Source: Anaerolineae bacterium
GTDB taxonomy: Bacteria; Chloroflexota; Anaerolineae; JAFGEY01
Direction: 5' to 3'
Length of the DNA stretch: 9,066 nucleotides
Assembly: GCA_016929205.1 (NCBI GenBank)
Contig: JAFGJF010000159.1
Coordinates: forward strand, 1-9,066
Part shown: positions 1 through 5,602 of the stretch, piece by piece
Layout of the letters: each line of letters starts with the position of its first letter
Position numbering within the stretch: the stretch's first letter is position 1
Translations under genes and position numbers: made by a program
The notes under the pieces: model-generated
What the model was told of the DNA's origin: nothing
The model's input: the letters and a program-made list of their open reading frames with translations, nothing else
The model's database searches: none

Positions 1-9
1 AAAGTGTGA
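1..9 (+). CDS. 3' end of an upstream gene (last codons only)
   Basis: The first three codons read AAA GTG TGA, which would be the end (Lys-Val-stop) of a gene entering from the left. The stop overlaps the GTG start of the next gene by four bases (GTGA), the usual arrangement for translationally coupled genes in ABC transporter operons. In Opp/Dpp operons the gene before the OppD-type ATPase is normally the second permease, so that is the likely identity. This is inferred from context only, since two residues carry no family information. Confidence 0.35.
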   Translation, partial: KV

Positions 10-974
10 ACGGACCGATCCTTGAAATCAAAGATCTGAGAGTGTATTATCACGTGGAGGCCGGGGCGGTCAAGGCCGTGGACGGCGTCAGTCTGAGCCT
101 CGATCGTGGGATCAAGATGGGGCTGGTGGGAGAGTCCGGTTCGGGCAAATCGACGATGGCCCTGGGCTTGATGCGGATGATCAAAGAGCCGGGCAAGATC
201 GAAGGCGGGCAGATGATCCTGGATGGGGTCGACCTGGTCGGGCTTTCGCGCGAAGAGATGCGCCAGGTCCGCCTGAGCAAGCTGGCCATGATTCCCCAGG
301 GAGCGATGAACTCGCTGCACCCGCTGCTCAAGATCAAAGACCAGATTATCGAGGGAATGCGCGATCACGATATGGCGATGAGCAGGCAGGAATACCAGGA
401 TCGGGTCGACGTGCTGCTCGATGCGGTTGAATTGGACCGCAAAGTGGCCGATATGTACCCGCACACCTTGAGCGGGGGGATGAAACAGCGCGCCTGTATG
501 GCGATCGCGATCTCGATGTCGCCGCAGGTGATCATTGCCGACGAGCCGACCAGCGCGCTCGACGTGGTCATCCAGCGGCAGGTGATGGAGACGCTGGATC
601 GGCTGCAGACGGACATGAACCTGTCGATGATCCTGATCGGCCACGATATGGGGCTGATGGCCCAGGTCGTGGATCGCCTGGCGGTGATGTATGCCGGCAA
701 GATGATGGAACTGGGCGACACGCGGGACCTGTTTATGAACCCGCTGCACCCGTACACGCAACTGTTGATCAGCAGCTTGCCCATCCTGGAAAACAAGGGC
801 GTGTTCCAGGGCATTCCCGGGATCACGCCTTCTTTGCTCGACGTGCCACCGGGGTGTGTGTTCCACACCCGGTGTCCCAAGGCGATGGATATTTGCTCCC
901 GCGAAACACCCGTCTACGAACAGGTCAAGCCGGGGCGCTGGATCGCCTGCCATCTGCATGGGGTTGGAATATGA
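6..974 (+). CDS. OppD/DppD-type ABC transporter ATP-binding protein
   Basis: This is one of the two cytoplasmic ATPases that power an oligopeptide/dipeptide-class (Opp/Dpp) importer. The 322-aa length is normal for the family. Visible motifs are Walker A GESGSGKS (42-49), Q-loop Gln98 in 'MIPQGAMNSLHP', signature LSGGMKQR (155-162), Walker B VIIADE with catalytic Glu180, and switch His213. The C-terminal Opp/Dpp extension begins at 'LHPYTQLLISSLP' and carries cysteines 284, 290, 297 and 315. The GTG start is chosen because it overlaps the preceding stop (GTGA) and leaves a normal N-terminus. The gene overlaps the next one by ATGA. Members of this family in related bacteria import peptides or oligosaccharides, so the substrate cannot be read from the ATPase alone. 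The family call is secure; an OppD versus DppD name is not. Confidence 0.95.
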   Translation: MNGPILEIKDLRVYYHVEAGAVKAVDGVSLSLDRGIKMGLVGESGSGKSTMALGLMRMIKEPGKIEGGQMILDGVDLVGLSREEMRQVRLSKLAMIPQGAMNSLHPLLKIKDQIIEGMRDHDMAMSRQEYQDRVDVLLDAVELDRKVADMYPHTLSGGMKQRACMAIAISMSPQVIIADEPTSALDVVIQRQVMETLDRLQTDMNLSMILIGHDMGLMAQVVDRLAVMYAGKMMELGDTRDLFMNPLHPYTQLLISSLPILENKGVFQGIPGITPSLLDVPPGCVFHTRCPKAMDICSRETPVYEQVKPGRWIACHLHGVGI

Positions 975-1996
975 CATCATTACTGGAACTCAAAAGCGTC
1001 ACCAAGTTGTTTGGCAAGAAAAACGAGGTCACGGTTGCCCTGGACGATATGTCGTTCTCTTTGCACGGCGATTTTCCGCACATTATCACTATTGCCGGCG
1101 AGAGCGGCAGCGGCAAGACGACGATGGGTATGCTGCTGCTGGGGTTCTATACCCCGACGCAAGGCGAGGTGTTGTACCAAGGGAGGAGCATTCATACCCT
1201 GTCGCGCAGCGAGATGTTTGAATTCCGGCGCGACGTGCAGGCCGTGTTCCAGGATCCCTTTGCGGTGTACAATCCTTTTTACAAGGTCGATAACCTGTTG
1301 AGCATCCCGATCAAGAATTTTGGCCTGGCCACCTCCAGGGCGCATTCACGATCGCTGATGGAAGAGGCCTTGACCAACGTGGGACTGCGTCCCGAAGAAA
1401 CGCTGGGGCGCTACCCACACCAGTTGAGCGGCGGCCAGCGACAGCGTATCGCCGTCGCCCGCGCGCTGCTGCTCAAACCGAGGCTGCTCGTTGCCGACGA
1501 GCCGGTATCGATGGTCGATGCCTCGCTGCGCTCCACACTGCTCAAAAGTTTGCGCGCGTTCAACCAGGATTTCGGCATCCCCATCCTGTACATCACTCAC
1601 GACTTGACGACAGCCTATCACGTCAGCGACTATATCGTGATCCTCTATCGCGGCTCGGTGATGGAAGCTGGCAGTGTGGACACGATCATCCGAGAGCCCA
1701 AGCATCCCTATACACAGTTGTTGGTCAGCTCGATTCCCTGGCCCGATCCCAATCGCACCTGGGGTGACACGGAGGTGGTCTTCAAAAAGAGCGAGGCCTT
1801 TGACTACCGGATCAAGGGCTGCAAGTTTTCGCCGCGCTGTCCCTTTGTGCACGATCCATGTCTCGAGGCCCGAGCACCGCTGTACATGCTTGACGATGGG
1901 CGAGCCGCATCGTGCTATCTGTACAAGAGCGACCAGATCGTCGAGCGCGCCGACTTGGGCGTTTTGTTCAAATCTGTGGAAGCGCCGGTGGCGTAA
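971..1996 (+). CDS. OppF/DppF-type ABC transporter ATP-binding protein
   Basis: This is the partner ATPase of the preceding gene, forming the nucleotide-binding heterodimer of an Opp/Dpp-class importer. The ATG at 971 is preferred over upstream in-frame starts because it overlaps the previous stop by four bases (ATGA) and gives the expected N-terminus 'MTSLLELKSVTKLFG'; the product is 341 aa. Motifs are Walker A GESGSGKT (43-50), Q-loop Gln94 in 'VFQDPFAVYNP', signature LSGGQRQR (152-159), Walker B LLVADE with Glu177, and switch His210. The D-loop reads SMVD rather than the commoner SALD. The C-terminal extension has cysteines at 284, 290, 297 and 315, exactly the numbering of its partner. 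The gene ends 25 bases before a strong terminator, so it is the last gene of the transporter operon. Confidence 0.95.
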   Translation: MTSLLELKSVTKLFGKKNEVTVALDDMSFSLHGDFPHIITIAGESGSGKTTMGMLLLGFYTPTQGEVLYQGRSIHTLSRSEMFEFRRDVQAVFQDPFAVYNPFYKVDNLLSIPIKNFGLATSRAHSRSLMEEALTNVGLRPEETLGRYPHQLSGGQRQRIAVARALLLKPRLLVADEPVSMVDASLRSTLLKSLRAFNQDFGIPILYITHDLTTAYHVSDYIVILYRGSVMEAGSVDTIIREPKHPYTQLLVSSIPWPDPNRTWGDTEVVFKKSEAFDYRIKGCKFSPRCPFVHDPCLEARAPLYMLDDGRAASCYLYKSDQIVERADLGVLFKSVEAPVA

Positions 1997-2021
1997 CGCT
2001 TATTTGTCTCTCGTACACCCG

Positions 2022-2066
2022 GCAAAACACCGCAAGACCAAGATCGGCCTTGCGGTGTTTTGCTTT
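2022..2066 (+). terminator. Strong rho-independent terminator closing the ABC transporter operon
   Basis: The arms 2022-2036 (GCAAAACACCGCAAG) and 2049-2063 (CTTGCGGTGTTTTGC) pair perfectly over 15 bp. The loop is 12 nt and can itself close with two CC/GG pairs. The right arm holds four T's and is followed by TTT. The A-rich left arm means the hairpin could also terminate transcription from the other direction. Confidence 0.9.
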
Positions 2067-2093
2067 GGCAAACTTGAGGATACAGGGTATAAT
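2065..2093 (+). promoter_or_regulatory. Near-consensus sigma70-type promoter for the radical SAM unit
   Basis: TTGGCA (2065-2070), a 17-base spacer, then TATAAT (2088-2093). The -35 box starts within the last T's of the preceding terminator, so the two units are separated with no spare sequence. The expected transcript start is near 2100, leaving a roughly 290-nt leader that contains the HEPN remnant before the radical SAM gene. Confidence 0.75.
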
Positions 2094-2168
2094 GTGTGCG
2101 GACAGAATCAGGAAAACATTGCTCTCCAGGGTGGGAGGAAAGCATAGTTGATGTGGAGGTTTTGATGG

Positions 2169-2389
2169 ATGATGCTTGTGTCTTTGCTCTCGGGCGACGT
2201 GCTTGGCGATCTGCGAGCAGCGATCATTGCTCTGGATCGGTTCTATATTCCCACACGGTATCCTGATGCGTTGCCGGGTACGCTTGATGAGAGGTTGCCA
2301 ATGAAGCAGATGCTCAAGGATCTATGGGAATCGCTTCACAGGTGTTGCAACAGGTCGAGCAGTTTCTTGGGGAATCGGACGATTCGTAG
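2169..2389 (+). pseudogene. HEPN-domain protein remnant, 5'-truncated and frameshifted
   Basis: The reading frame from 2169 gives 'VSLLSGDVLGDLRAAIIALD' followed directly by 'RFYIPTRYPDALPG', the characteristic C-terminal helix and YIPTRYPDALP segment of HEPN-domain proteins (small helical proteins, often toxins or RNases paired with MNT nucleotidyltransferases). After the Pro codon at 2298 the family pattern is lost in this frame but resumes one base earlier: from 2300, 'NEADAQGSMGIASQVLQQVE' and 'QFLGESDDS' end at TAG 2387-2389. This matches the usual acidic/alanine-rich last helix. A single-base deletion near 2298-2300 explains it. The N-terminal half, which carries the catalytic R-x4-6-H of active HEPN RNases, is absent. 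A purine-rich GGAGG at 2155-2159 precedes ATG 2165, but that frame is not the HEPN frame. I see no MNT partner. It is a decayed gene; a sequencing error could explain the shift but not the missing half. Confidence 0.65.
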
Positions 2390-3958
2390 ATGAAAAACAT
2401 AGGGCGAGCGAGAAAACCCAGCCCCCGCCGTCCTAGCCGCCGTTCTCGGGACGCGCAGGTGCTGTACATTCACCCTGCCAAACAAGATGTCGATGTCGAT
2501 CCCCGGCAGAATGCGATGATGGGGCGGCCCTATGCGCTGATCCCGGTTGGTGTGGCTGCGTTGGTCAACGTGCTGCGCCAGGAGGGGATCCGGGTGGTGG
2601 GGATCAACTTGCCGATGGAAAACAGGTTGGATCCGGCGTTCGACCTGCGATCCTGGCTGCAGCGGCATCGCAGCGCGCGGATGATCTTGATCGATATGCA
2701 TTGGTACGAACACGTCTATGGTGCGATCAGCGTGGCCAGGGCGTGCAAGGAAACGCTGCCTCAGGCGGTCGTTGTGATCGGTGGTCTGTCGGCCTCGGGA
2801 TTTGCGCACGAGATCTTGGGCCATTTCCGCGAGGTCGATTTTGTGATCAGGGGGGATGCAGAGAAACCGCTGTTGGCGTTGGCGCTGCGGCTGCTGCGGA
2901 GCGGAGGCGAACTCGATTTGACTGCGGTGCCCAACCTGGTCTATCGTGATGGGACCGAGATCGTCGAAAACGAACTGGCCTATTGCGCGGCGACCGGAGA
3001 CCTGGACGCGCTCAACTTTGTGGATATTGATTTTCTCGAACACGCCGATGCGTATTACATCCACGAGTATATCGTCACCGACCTCGAGATCGCGCGCAGC
3101 ACGCAGGACAAGAGCCGGTTTCGCGGCAAATGGCTGTGTAACGCGCGAGGATGCAAGTACAATTGCTCGTATTGCGGCGGGTGCCGGCACGCGCATACAA
3201 CGCTGGCGGGACGAAGCGGAATTGTGCCCCGTTCGCCACAAAGCATGATCGAGGATTTGAAGCAACTGGCGCAGCAGCGCGTCATCCAGGCTTCGTTAAC
3301 CTACGATTTGTTCGAGTTGGGCGAAACCTATTGGCGCACCTTTTTTGAGCTATTGCGTGACAGCGGCGTCAAGATAGGGTTGTACAACGAGCTGTTTCAA
3401 CTCCCAAATGCAGCGTTTATCGAGGACTATGCGCAAAGCGTTGATATGGCCCAGTCATGCGTTGCGCTCAGCCCGCTCAGTGGCTCAGAGGCGGTGCGGC
3501 GTCTGAACGGCAAGCACTATGACAACAAGGGGCTGTTTCGCATCCTTGACGTGCTCGGTCGTCGCCGTTTTCCCATTTTTGTCTATTTTTCGCTCAATTT
3601 GCCCGGCGAAGACGAGGATACCGTCCACGAAAGCATCGAATTGGCCAAAGCGATCTATGATTTTTATCCGCGTTCGCTGCTCAAGATCCTGACCTCGTAT
3701 CACACGATCGATCCGTTATGCCCAATGAACACCGATCCGGACAAATACGGCATCCAGGTCGATATGTCCTCGTTTATGGACTATTACGCCTATTGTCGCG
3801 ACACACAACTGGCCCTTCCTATTTCGCACACCGGGGTCCGGCGTGGGTTCGAGCCTGCCGGCTCCAGGGGGCGTTCGCTGGAGGCGATGGCCAGCATGTG
3901 GGATGAAATGCGCATCGGGCGCGAACAGAGCTGGTGGCCCGTGCCACCGGGATGGTAG
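2390..3958 (+). CDS. B12-binding-domain radical SAM protein
   Basis: This is a 522-aa cytoplasmic iron-sulfur enzyme. Residues about 22-165 form a cobalamin-binding-type Rossmann domain, with 'GRPYALIPVGVAALVNVLRQ' and 'GIRVVGINL', D102-x-H104 in 'IDMHWYEHVYGA', and 'VVIGGLSAS'. The canonical DxHxxG motif has Glu107 where Gly is expected. The radical SAM domain follows, with the 4Fe-4S ligands C255-x3-C259-x2-C262 in 'GCKYNCSYCGG'; C250 and C265 lie close by. 'SLNLPGEDED' (401-410) is the usual late-barrel motif of the class. Such proteins methylate unactivated carbons or rearrange substrates; the substrate here is unknown. ATG 2390 directly follows the HEPN stop (TAGATG) and has no good Shine-Dalgarno. 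The first ~20 residues are Arg/Lys/Pro-rich, so a GTG at 2459 is a possible alternative start. The gene is followed 10 nt later by a membrane protein gene, probably in the same operon. Confidence 0.88.
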   Translation: MKNIGRARKPSPRRPSRRSRDAQVLYIHPAKQDVDVDPRQNAMMGRPYALIPVGVAALVNVLRQEGIRVVGINLPMENRLDPAFDLRSWLQRHRSARMILIDMHWYEHVYGAISVARACKETLPQAVVVIGGLSASGFAHEILGHFREVDFVIRGDAEKPLLALALRLLRSGGELDLTAVPNLVYRDGTEIVENELAYCAATGDLDALNFVDIDFLEHADAYYIHEYIVTDLEIARSTQDKSRFRGKWLCNARGCKYNCSYCGGCRHAHTTLAGRSGIVPRSPQSMIEDLKQLAQQRVIQASLTYDLFELGETYWRTFFELLRDSGVKIGLYNELFQLPNAAFIEDYAQSVDMAQSCVALSPLSGSEAVRRLNGKHYDNKGLFRILDVLGRRRFPIFVYFSLNLPGEDEDTVHESIELAKAIYDFYPRSLLKILTSYHTIDPLCPMNTDPDKYGIQVDMSSFMDYYAYCRDTQLALPISHTGVRRGFEPAGSRGRSLEAMASMWDEMRIGREQSWWPVPPGW

Positions 3959-3968
3959 GAACAGGCCA

Positions 3969-4700
3969 ATGGACAAGCCATCAGGTACGACTCGAAACGC
4001 GTTGTCTGGCAGTGTGCCAAACGGCAAGTGGCAGGCGTCATTCGGCAAGCGTTATTCGCCATTCATGATTCGCTATTTGCTGGTTGCGGTTCTTTTTGTG
4101 GCTGCGGTGAGTTACTGGGCACCATGGGTCGATCACGACACCGCTGCGCTCAAACTCAGCGGCCAAGATTTGGGCGAGTTTGTCAAGTTTATTCCTGTCG
4201 TTCGTAGCGGAGAGGTACGCGTTGCGCGGCAGTTGTTTTATCTGCCGCCGTTTGTGTGCGCGCTGTGTTTGGTCCTGATCAGCGTCAATCGCTCTTTGCG
4301 ATACCCTCGTTGGCTGCGCGTCGTGCTGTTGGCACTGGCGCTGCTCCTTTTGCCGGGATTGTTGCCGCCAGTGTGGGGACATCCCAAAGACTTGTTTGTT
4401 GCCGAGTTTCGCCTGCAAGCTGTGGCCCTGATTTTGGGTTTGCTGTTTATCCTGGCCCATGGTCTGTTCCGTAACTTGTCTGTGCGGCATCTCGCCATTG
4501 CTTTGATCGGCCTGGCGTTGGTTGGTTTGCTGCCGGCACAGTGGGCGTTTTGGGCGTTCAAAGGCCACATCTGGACCGTGTATGGCACGCCGACGATACG
4601 CCTGGGTTGGGGAGTGTGGCTCGATATAGGTGCCTGGGTTGGGCTCGGCATTGTTGTCGGCGTGTTCGGTTGGGCGAACGGATCCGAGGCAAGTGGATAG
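3969..4700 (+). CDS. Six-helix integral membrane protein, family not recognised
   Basis: The product is 243 aa with about six hydrophobic spans: roughly 34-52, 86-106, 116-136, 149-168, 174-196 and 214-236. There are no charged catalytic motifs or known transporter signatures that I recognise. The N-terminal 32 residues are polar and basic (cytoplasmic tail). A segment at about 53-80 between spans 1 and 2 is probably exposed on the other face of the membrane. The start at 3969 is chosen because AGGA (3957-3960) lies 8 nt upstream, overlapping the stop of the radical SAM gene. An internal ATG at 4065 would begin right at the first span but lacks a ribosome site. Ten bases separate it from the radical SAM gene, so the two are almost certainly co-transcribed and may act on the same pathway, for example export or membrane anchoring of a product. 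That role is inference only. Confidence 0.8.
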   Translation: MDKPSGTTRNALSGSVPNGKWQASFGKRYSPFMIRYLLVAVLFVAAVSYWAPWVDHDTAALKLSGQDLGEFVKFIPVVRSGEVRVARQLFYLPPFVCALCLVLISVNRSLRYPRWLRVVLLALALLLLPGLLPPVWGHPKDLFVAEFRLQAVALILGLLFILAHGLFRNLSVRHLAIALIGLALVGLLPAQWAFWAFKGHIWTVYGTPTIRLGWGVWLDIGAWVGLGIVVGVFGWANGSEASG

Positions 4701-4763
4701 GACGCGTGCCCGCATCCATTTGTCAGTGCTGCCAGGGATAGCATTGAATTTCCGCAAGAACCA

Positions 4764-4792
4764 TTGCAAAATTATCTGGCGTATGCTATAAT
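4764..4792 (+). promoter_or_regulatory. Near-consensus extended -10 promoter for the 121-aa gene
   Basis: TTGCAA (4764-4769), a 17-base spacer, then TATAAT (4787-4792) preceded by TGC, which makes an extended -10 element. A second AT-rich TATACT lies just downstream. The expected transcript start is near 4799, giving a leader of about 77 nt before the ATG at 4876. Confidence 0.75.
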
Positions 4793-4818
4793 TGTTTATA
4801 CTATACTGCATGTCTATC

Positions 4819-4858
4819 GCCACCAAGGTGGCAAGTGAGGATGCCCCAACCTGGGGCA
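4819..4858 (+). promoter_or_regulatory. Two-hairpin 5' leader of the 121-aa gene
   Basis: The first hairpin pairs GCCAC (4819-4823) with GTGGC (4828-4832) around the loop CAAG. The second pairs TGCCCC (4842-4847) with GGGGCA (4853-4858) around AACCT, and ends only 3 nt before the AAAGGAG ribosome site (4862-4868). Neither has a U-tract, so they are not terminators. Roles in message stability or control of ribosome access are plausible but unproven. No known riboswitch consensus was recognised. Confidence 0.5.
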
Positions 4859-4875
4859 CCTAAAGGAGACAACAA

Positions 4876-5241
4876 ATGGAAAAGACGACAAGTCCGTGCG
4901 CAAAACTGGTCAACACATTTGTTATGGACATCGCACCCAAGATCGAGGGATTTCGAGAGGGGTTCAATTGGGGCTTGATGTTCGAGTTGTTTGACGAAGC
5001 CATTCAGGCTGTAGAAGATATGAAAGAGATCGAGGGGGGCGCGGCCAAAAAGAAATGTGCTGTCGAAATCATCCTGACTGTATACGACGAATACGACATT
5101 GACATTCCCTATTTGCCCAACATGGTCGAAAAACAAGCGCTCAAGATCATCATCGACGTTGTCATCGATGGCATTGTTGCCATTCTCAACAAACGCGGCG
5201 TCTTTGAACATGGTTCGGGCGCGGCTGCAGATGGGACATAG
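4876..5241 (+). CDS. Hypothetical 121-aa protein with amphipathic C-terminal helices
   Basis: No family is recognised with certainty. The start is secure: AAAGGAG (4862-4868) sits 7 nt upstream. The N-terminal half (1-56) is acidic and helical ('GFNWGLMFELFDEAIQAVED'). A short linker 'GGAAKKK' (54-60) follows. Residues 61-110 contain 'VYDEYDIDIPYLPNMVEKQA' and a hydrophobic stretch at 89-104 ending in 'IDGIVAILNKRGVF'. This last pattern (I-D-x-I-V-x3-N-x2-G-x-F) reminds me of small holin-like and phage-tail-associated proteins, but it is a resemblance rather than an assignment. There is no signal peptide. The tail is Gly/Ala-rich (HGSGAAADGT). It has two cysteines (8 and 61). It forms its own unit between a strong promoter and the next promoter 36 bases after its stop. 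A bacteriocin, immunity or peptide substrate role is conceivable but unsupported. Confidence 0.75.
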   Translation: MEKTTSPCAKLVNTFVMDIAPKIEGFREGFNWGLMFELFDEAIQAVEDMKEIEGGAAKKKCAVEIILTVYDEYDIDIPYLPNMVEKQALKIIIDVVIDGIVAILNKRGVFEHGSGAAADGT

Positions 5242-5254
5242 ATATCCAGGTGCG

Positions 5255-5267
5255 GCGCCAAAGGCGC
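5255..5267 (+). repeat. Small hairpin after the 121-aa gene
   Basis: GCGCC (5255-5259) pairs with GGCGC (5263-5267) around AAA, 13 nt after the stop of the 121-aa gene and 10 nt before the next -35 box. It is followed by AAAA rather than T's, so it is at most a weak or factor-dependent end. It may protect the 3' end of the message. Confidence 0.3.
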
Positions 5268-5277
5268 AAAACCAGAT

Positions 5278-5305
5278 TTGACAAACTGTCTTTTCCGAGT
5301 ATAAT
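5278..5305 (+). promoter_or_regulatory. Consensus -35/-10 promoter for the microprotein unit
   Basis: TTGACA (5278-5283), a 16-base spacer, then TATAAT (5300-5305). Both hexamers are perfect, making this the strongest promoter by sequence in the window. The expected transcript start is about 5312, immediately before a 6-bp hairpin TGCCAT-CTGA-ATGGCA (5316-5331) that would cap the 5' end of the message. No coding sequence other than the 32-residue reading frame at 5372 lies between this promoter and the first terminator. Confidence 0.8.
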
Positions 5306-5371
5306 AGGGGGCTGTTGCCATCTGAATGGCATCATATCGCAATTTGAAGGCGCGAGACAGGAGGATATTGG

Positions 5372-5470
5372 GTGCGCTACACAATTATCAAAAACCACAG
5401 ATTTGTCAAAAATCACACATTTTGTGGTACAGAAAAACTGGATATGTGTAGTGCGCCTAGTTGCGGTTGA
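5372..5470 (+). CDS. 32-residue three-cysteine microprotein (candidate modified-peptide precursor)
   Basis: The reading frame starts with GTG at 5372 and ends with TGA at 5468-5470. AGGAGG (5359-5364) is a perfect ribosome site 7 nt upstream. The unit has its own consensus promoter (5278-5305) and terminator (5517-5550), so the DNA around it is organised as a gene. The product starts 'MRYTIIKNHRFVKNHTFCG' and ends 'TEKLDMCSAPSCG'. Residues 6-11 (IKNHRF) and 12-17 (VKNHTF) are a tandem repeat encoded by an 18-base repeat. Cysteines are at 18, 26 and 31, and the C-terminus is SCG. A basic, repeated N-terminal part and a Cys/Ser/Pro C-terminal part resemble the leader/core layout of ribosomally made modified peptides, and a radical SAM gene lies 1.4 kb upstream. 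It could instead be a small regulatory peptide or a leader peptide. No known family was recognised. Confidence 0.5.
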   Translation: MRYTIIKNHRFVKNHTFCGTEKLDMCSAPSCG

Positions 5471-5516
5471 TTATGTCAACATCTAGCTGACAGATCGACC
5501 AAGCCGGTAGAAATTG

Positions 5517-5550
5517 ACCGTGGGCGCACTAGCACCCACGGTTTTTGTTT
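5517..5550 (+). terminator. Rho-independent terminator T1 after the microprotein
   Basis: ACCGTGGG (5517-5524) pairs with CCCACGGT (5535-5542) around a 10-nt loop that can close further with GC/GC. It is followed by TTTTTGTTT. It ends the unit that starts at the 5278 promoter, 47 nt after the microprotein stop. Confidence 0.85.
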
Positions 5551-5602
5551 GGTTGTCTGATTCAAACAAGCGTCAGTATGCCAAATACGCAAGTACGTGT
5601 TA

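Noticed and set aside
854..970. An upstream extension of the OppF-type ATPase, starting inside the OppD-type gene
   Set aside because: The extra 39 residues are the shifted translation of the OppD C-terminus. ATG 971 overlaps the preceding stop and gives the normal family N-terminus.
2336..3265. A 309-aa reading frame on the minus strand opposite the radical SAM gene
   Set aside because: It is rich in His, Arg and Gln with no recognisable motif. The opposite strand has clear B12 and radical SAM motifs, so this is a codon-bias shadow.
4038..4859. Two overlapping minus-strand frames opposite the membrane protein
   Set aside because: Their composition (Gln, Arg, His-rich) is that of an antisense image of a hydrophobic protein. 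They have no ribosome sites and cross a strong plus-strand promoter.
5387..5428. A CRISPR array or transposon end suggested by the tandem repeat and the ACCACA/TGTGGT inverted pair
   Set aside because: There are only two adjacent repeats with no spacer, no terminal inverted repeats with a transposase, and the repeat is in coding phase.
5250..5486. A 78-aa plus-strand frame over the microprotein region
   Set aside because: Its ATG lies upstream of the consensus promoter and lacks a ribosome site, whereas the GTG frame at 5372 has a perfect one and an in-phase repeat.
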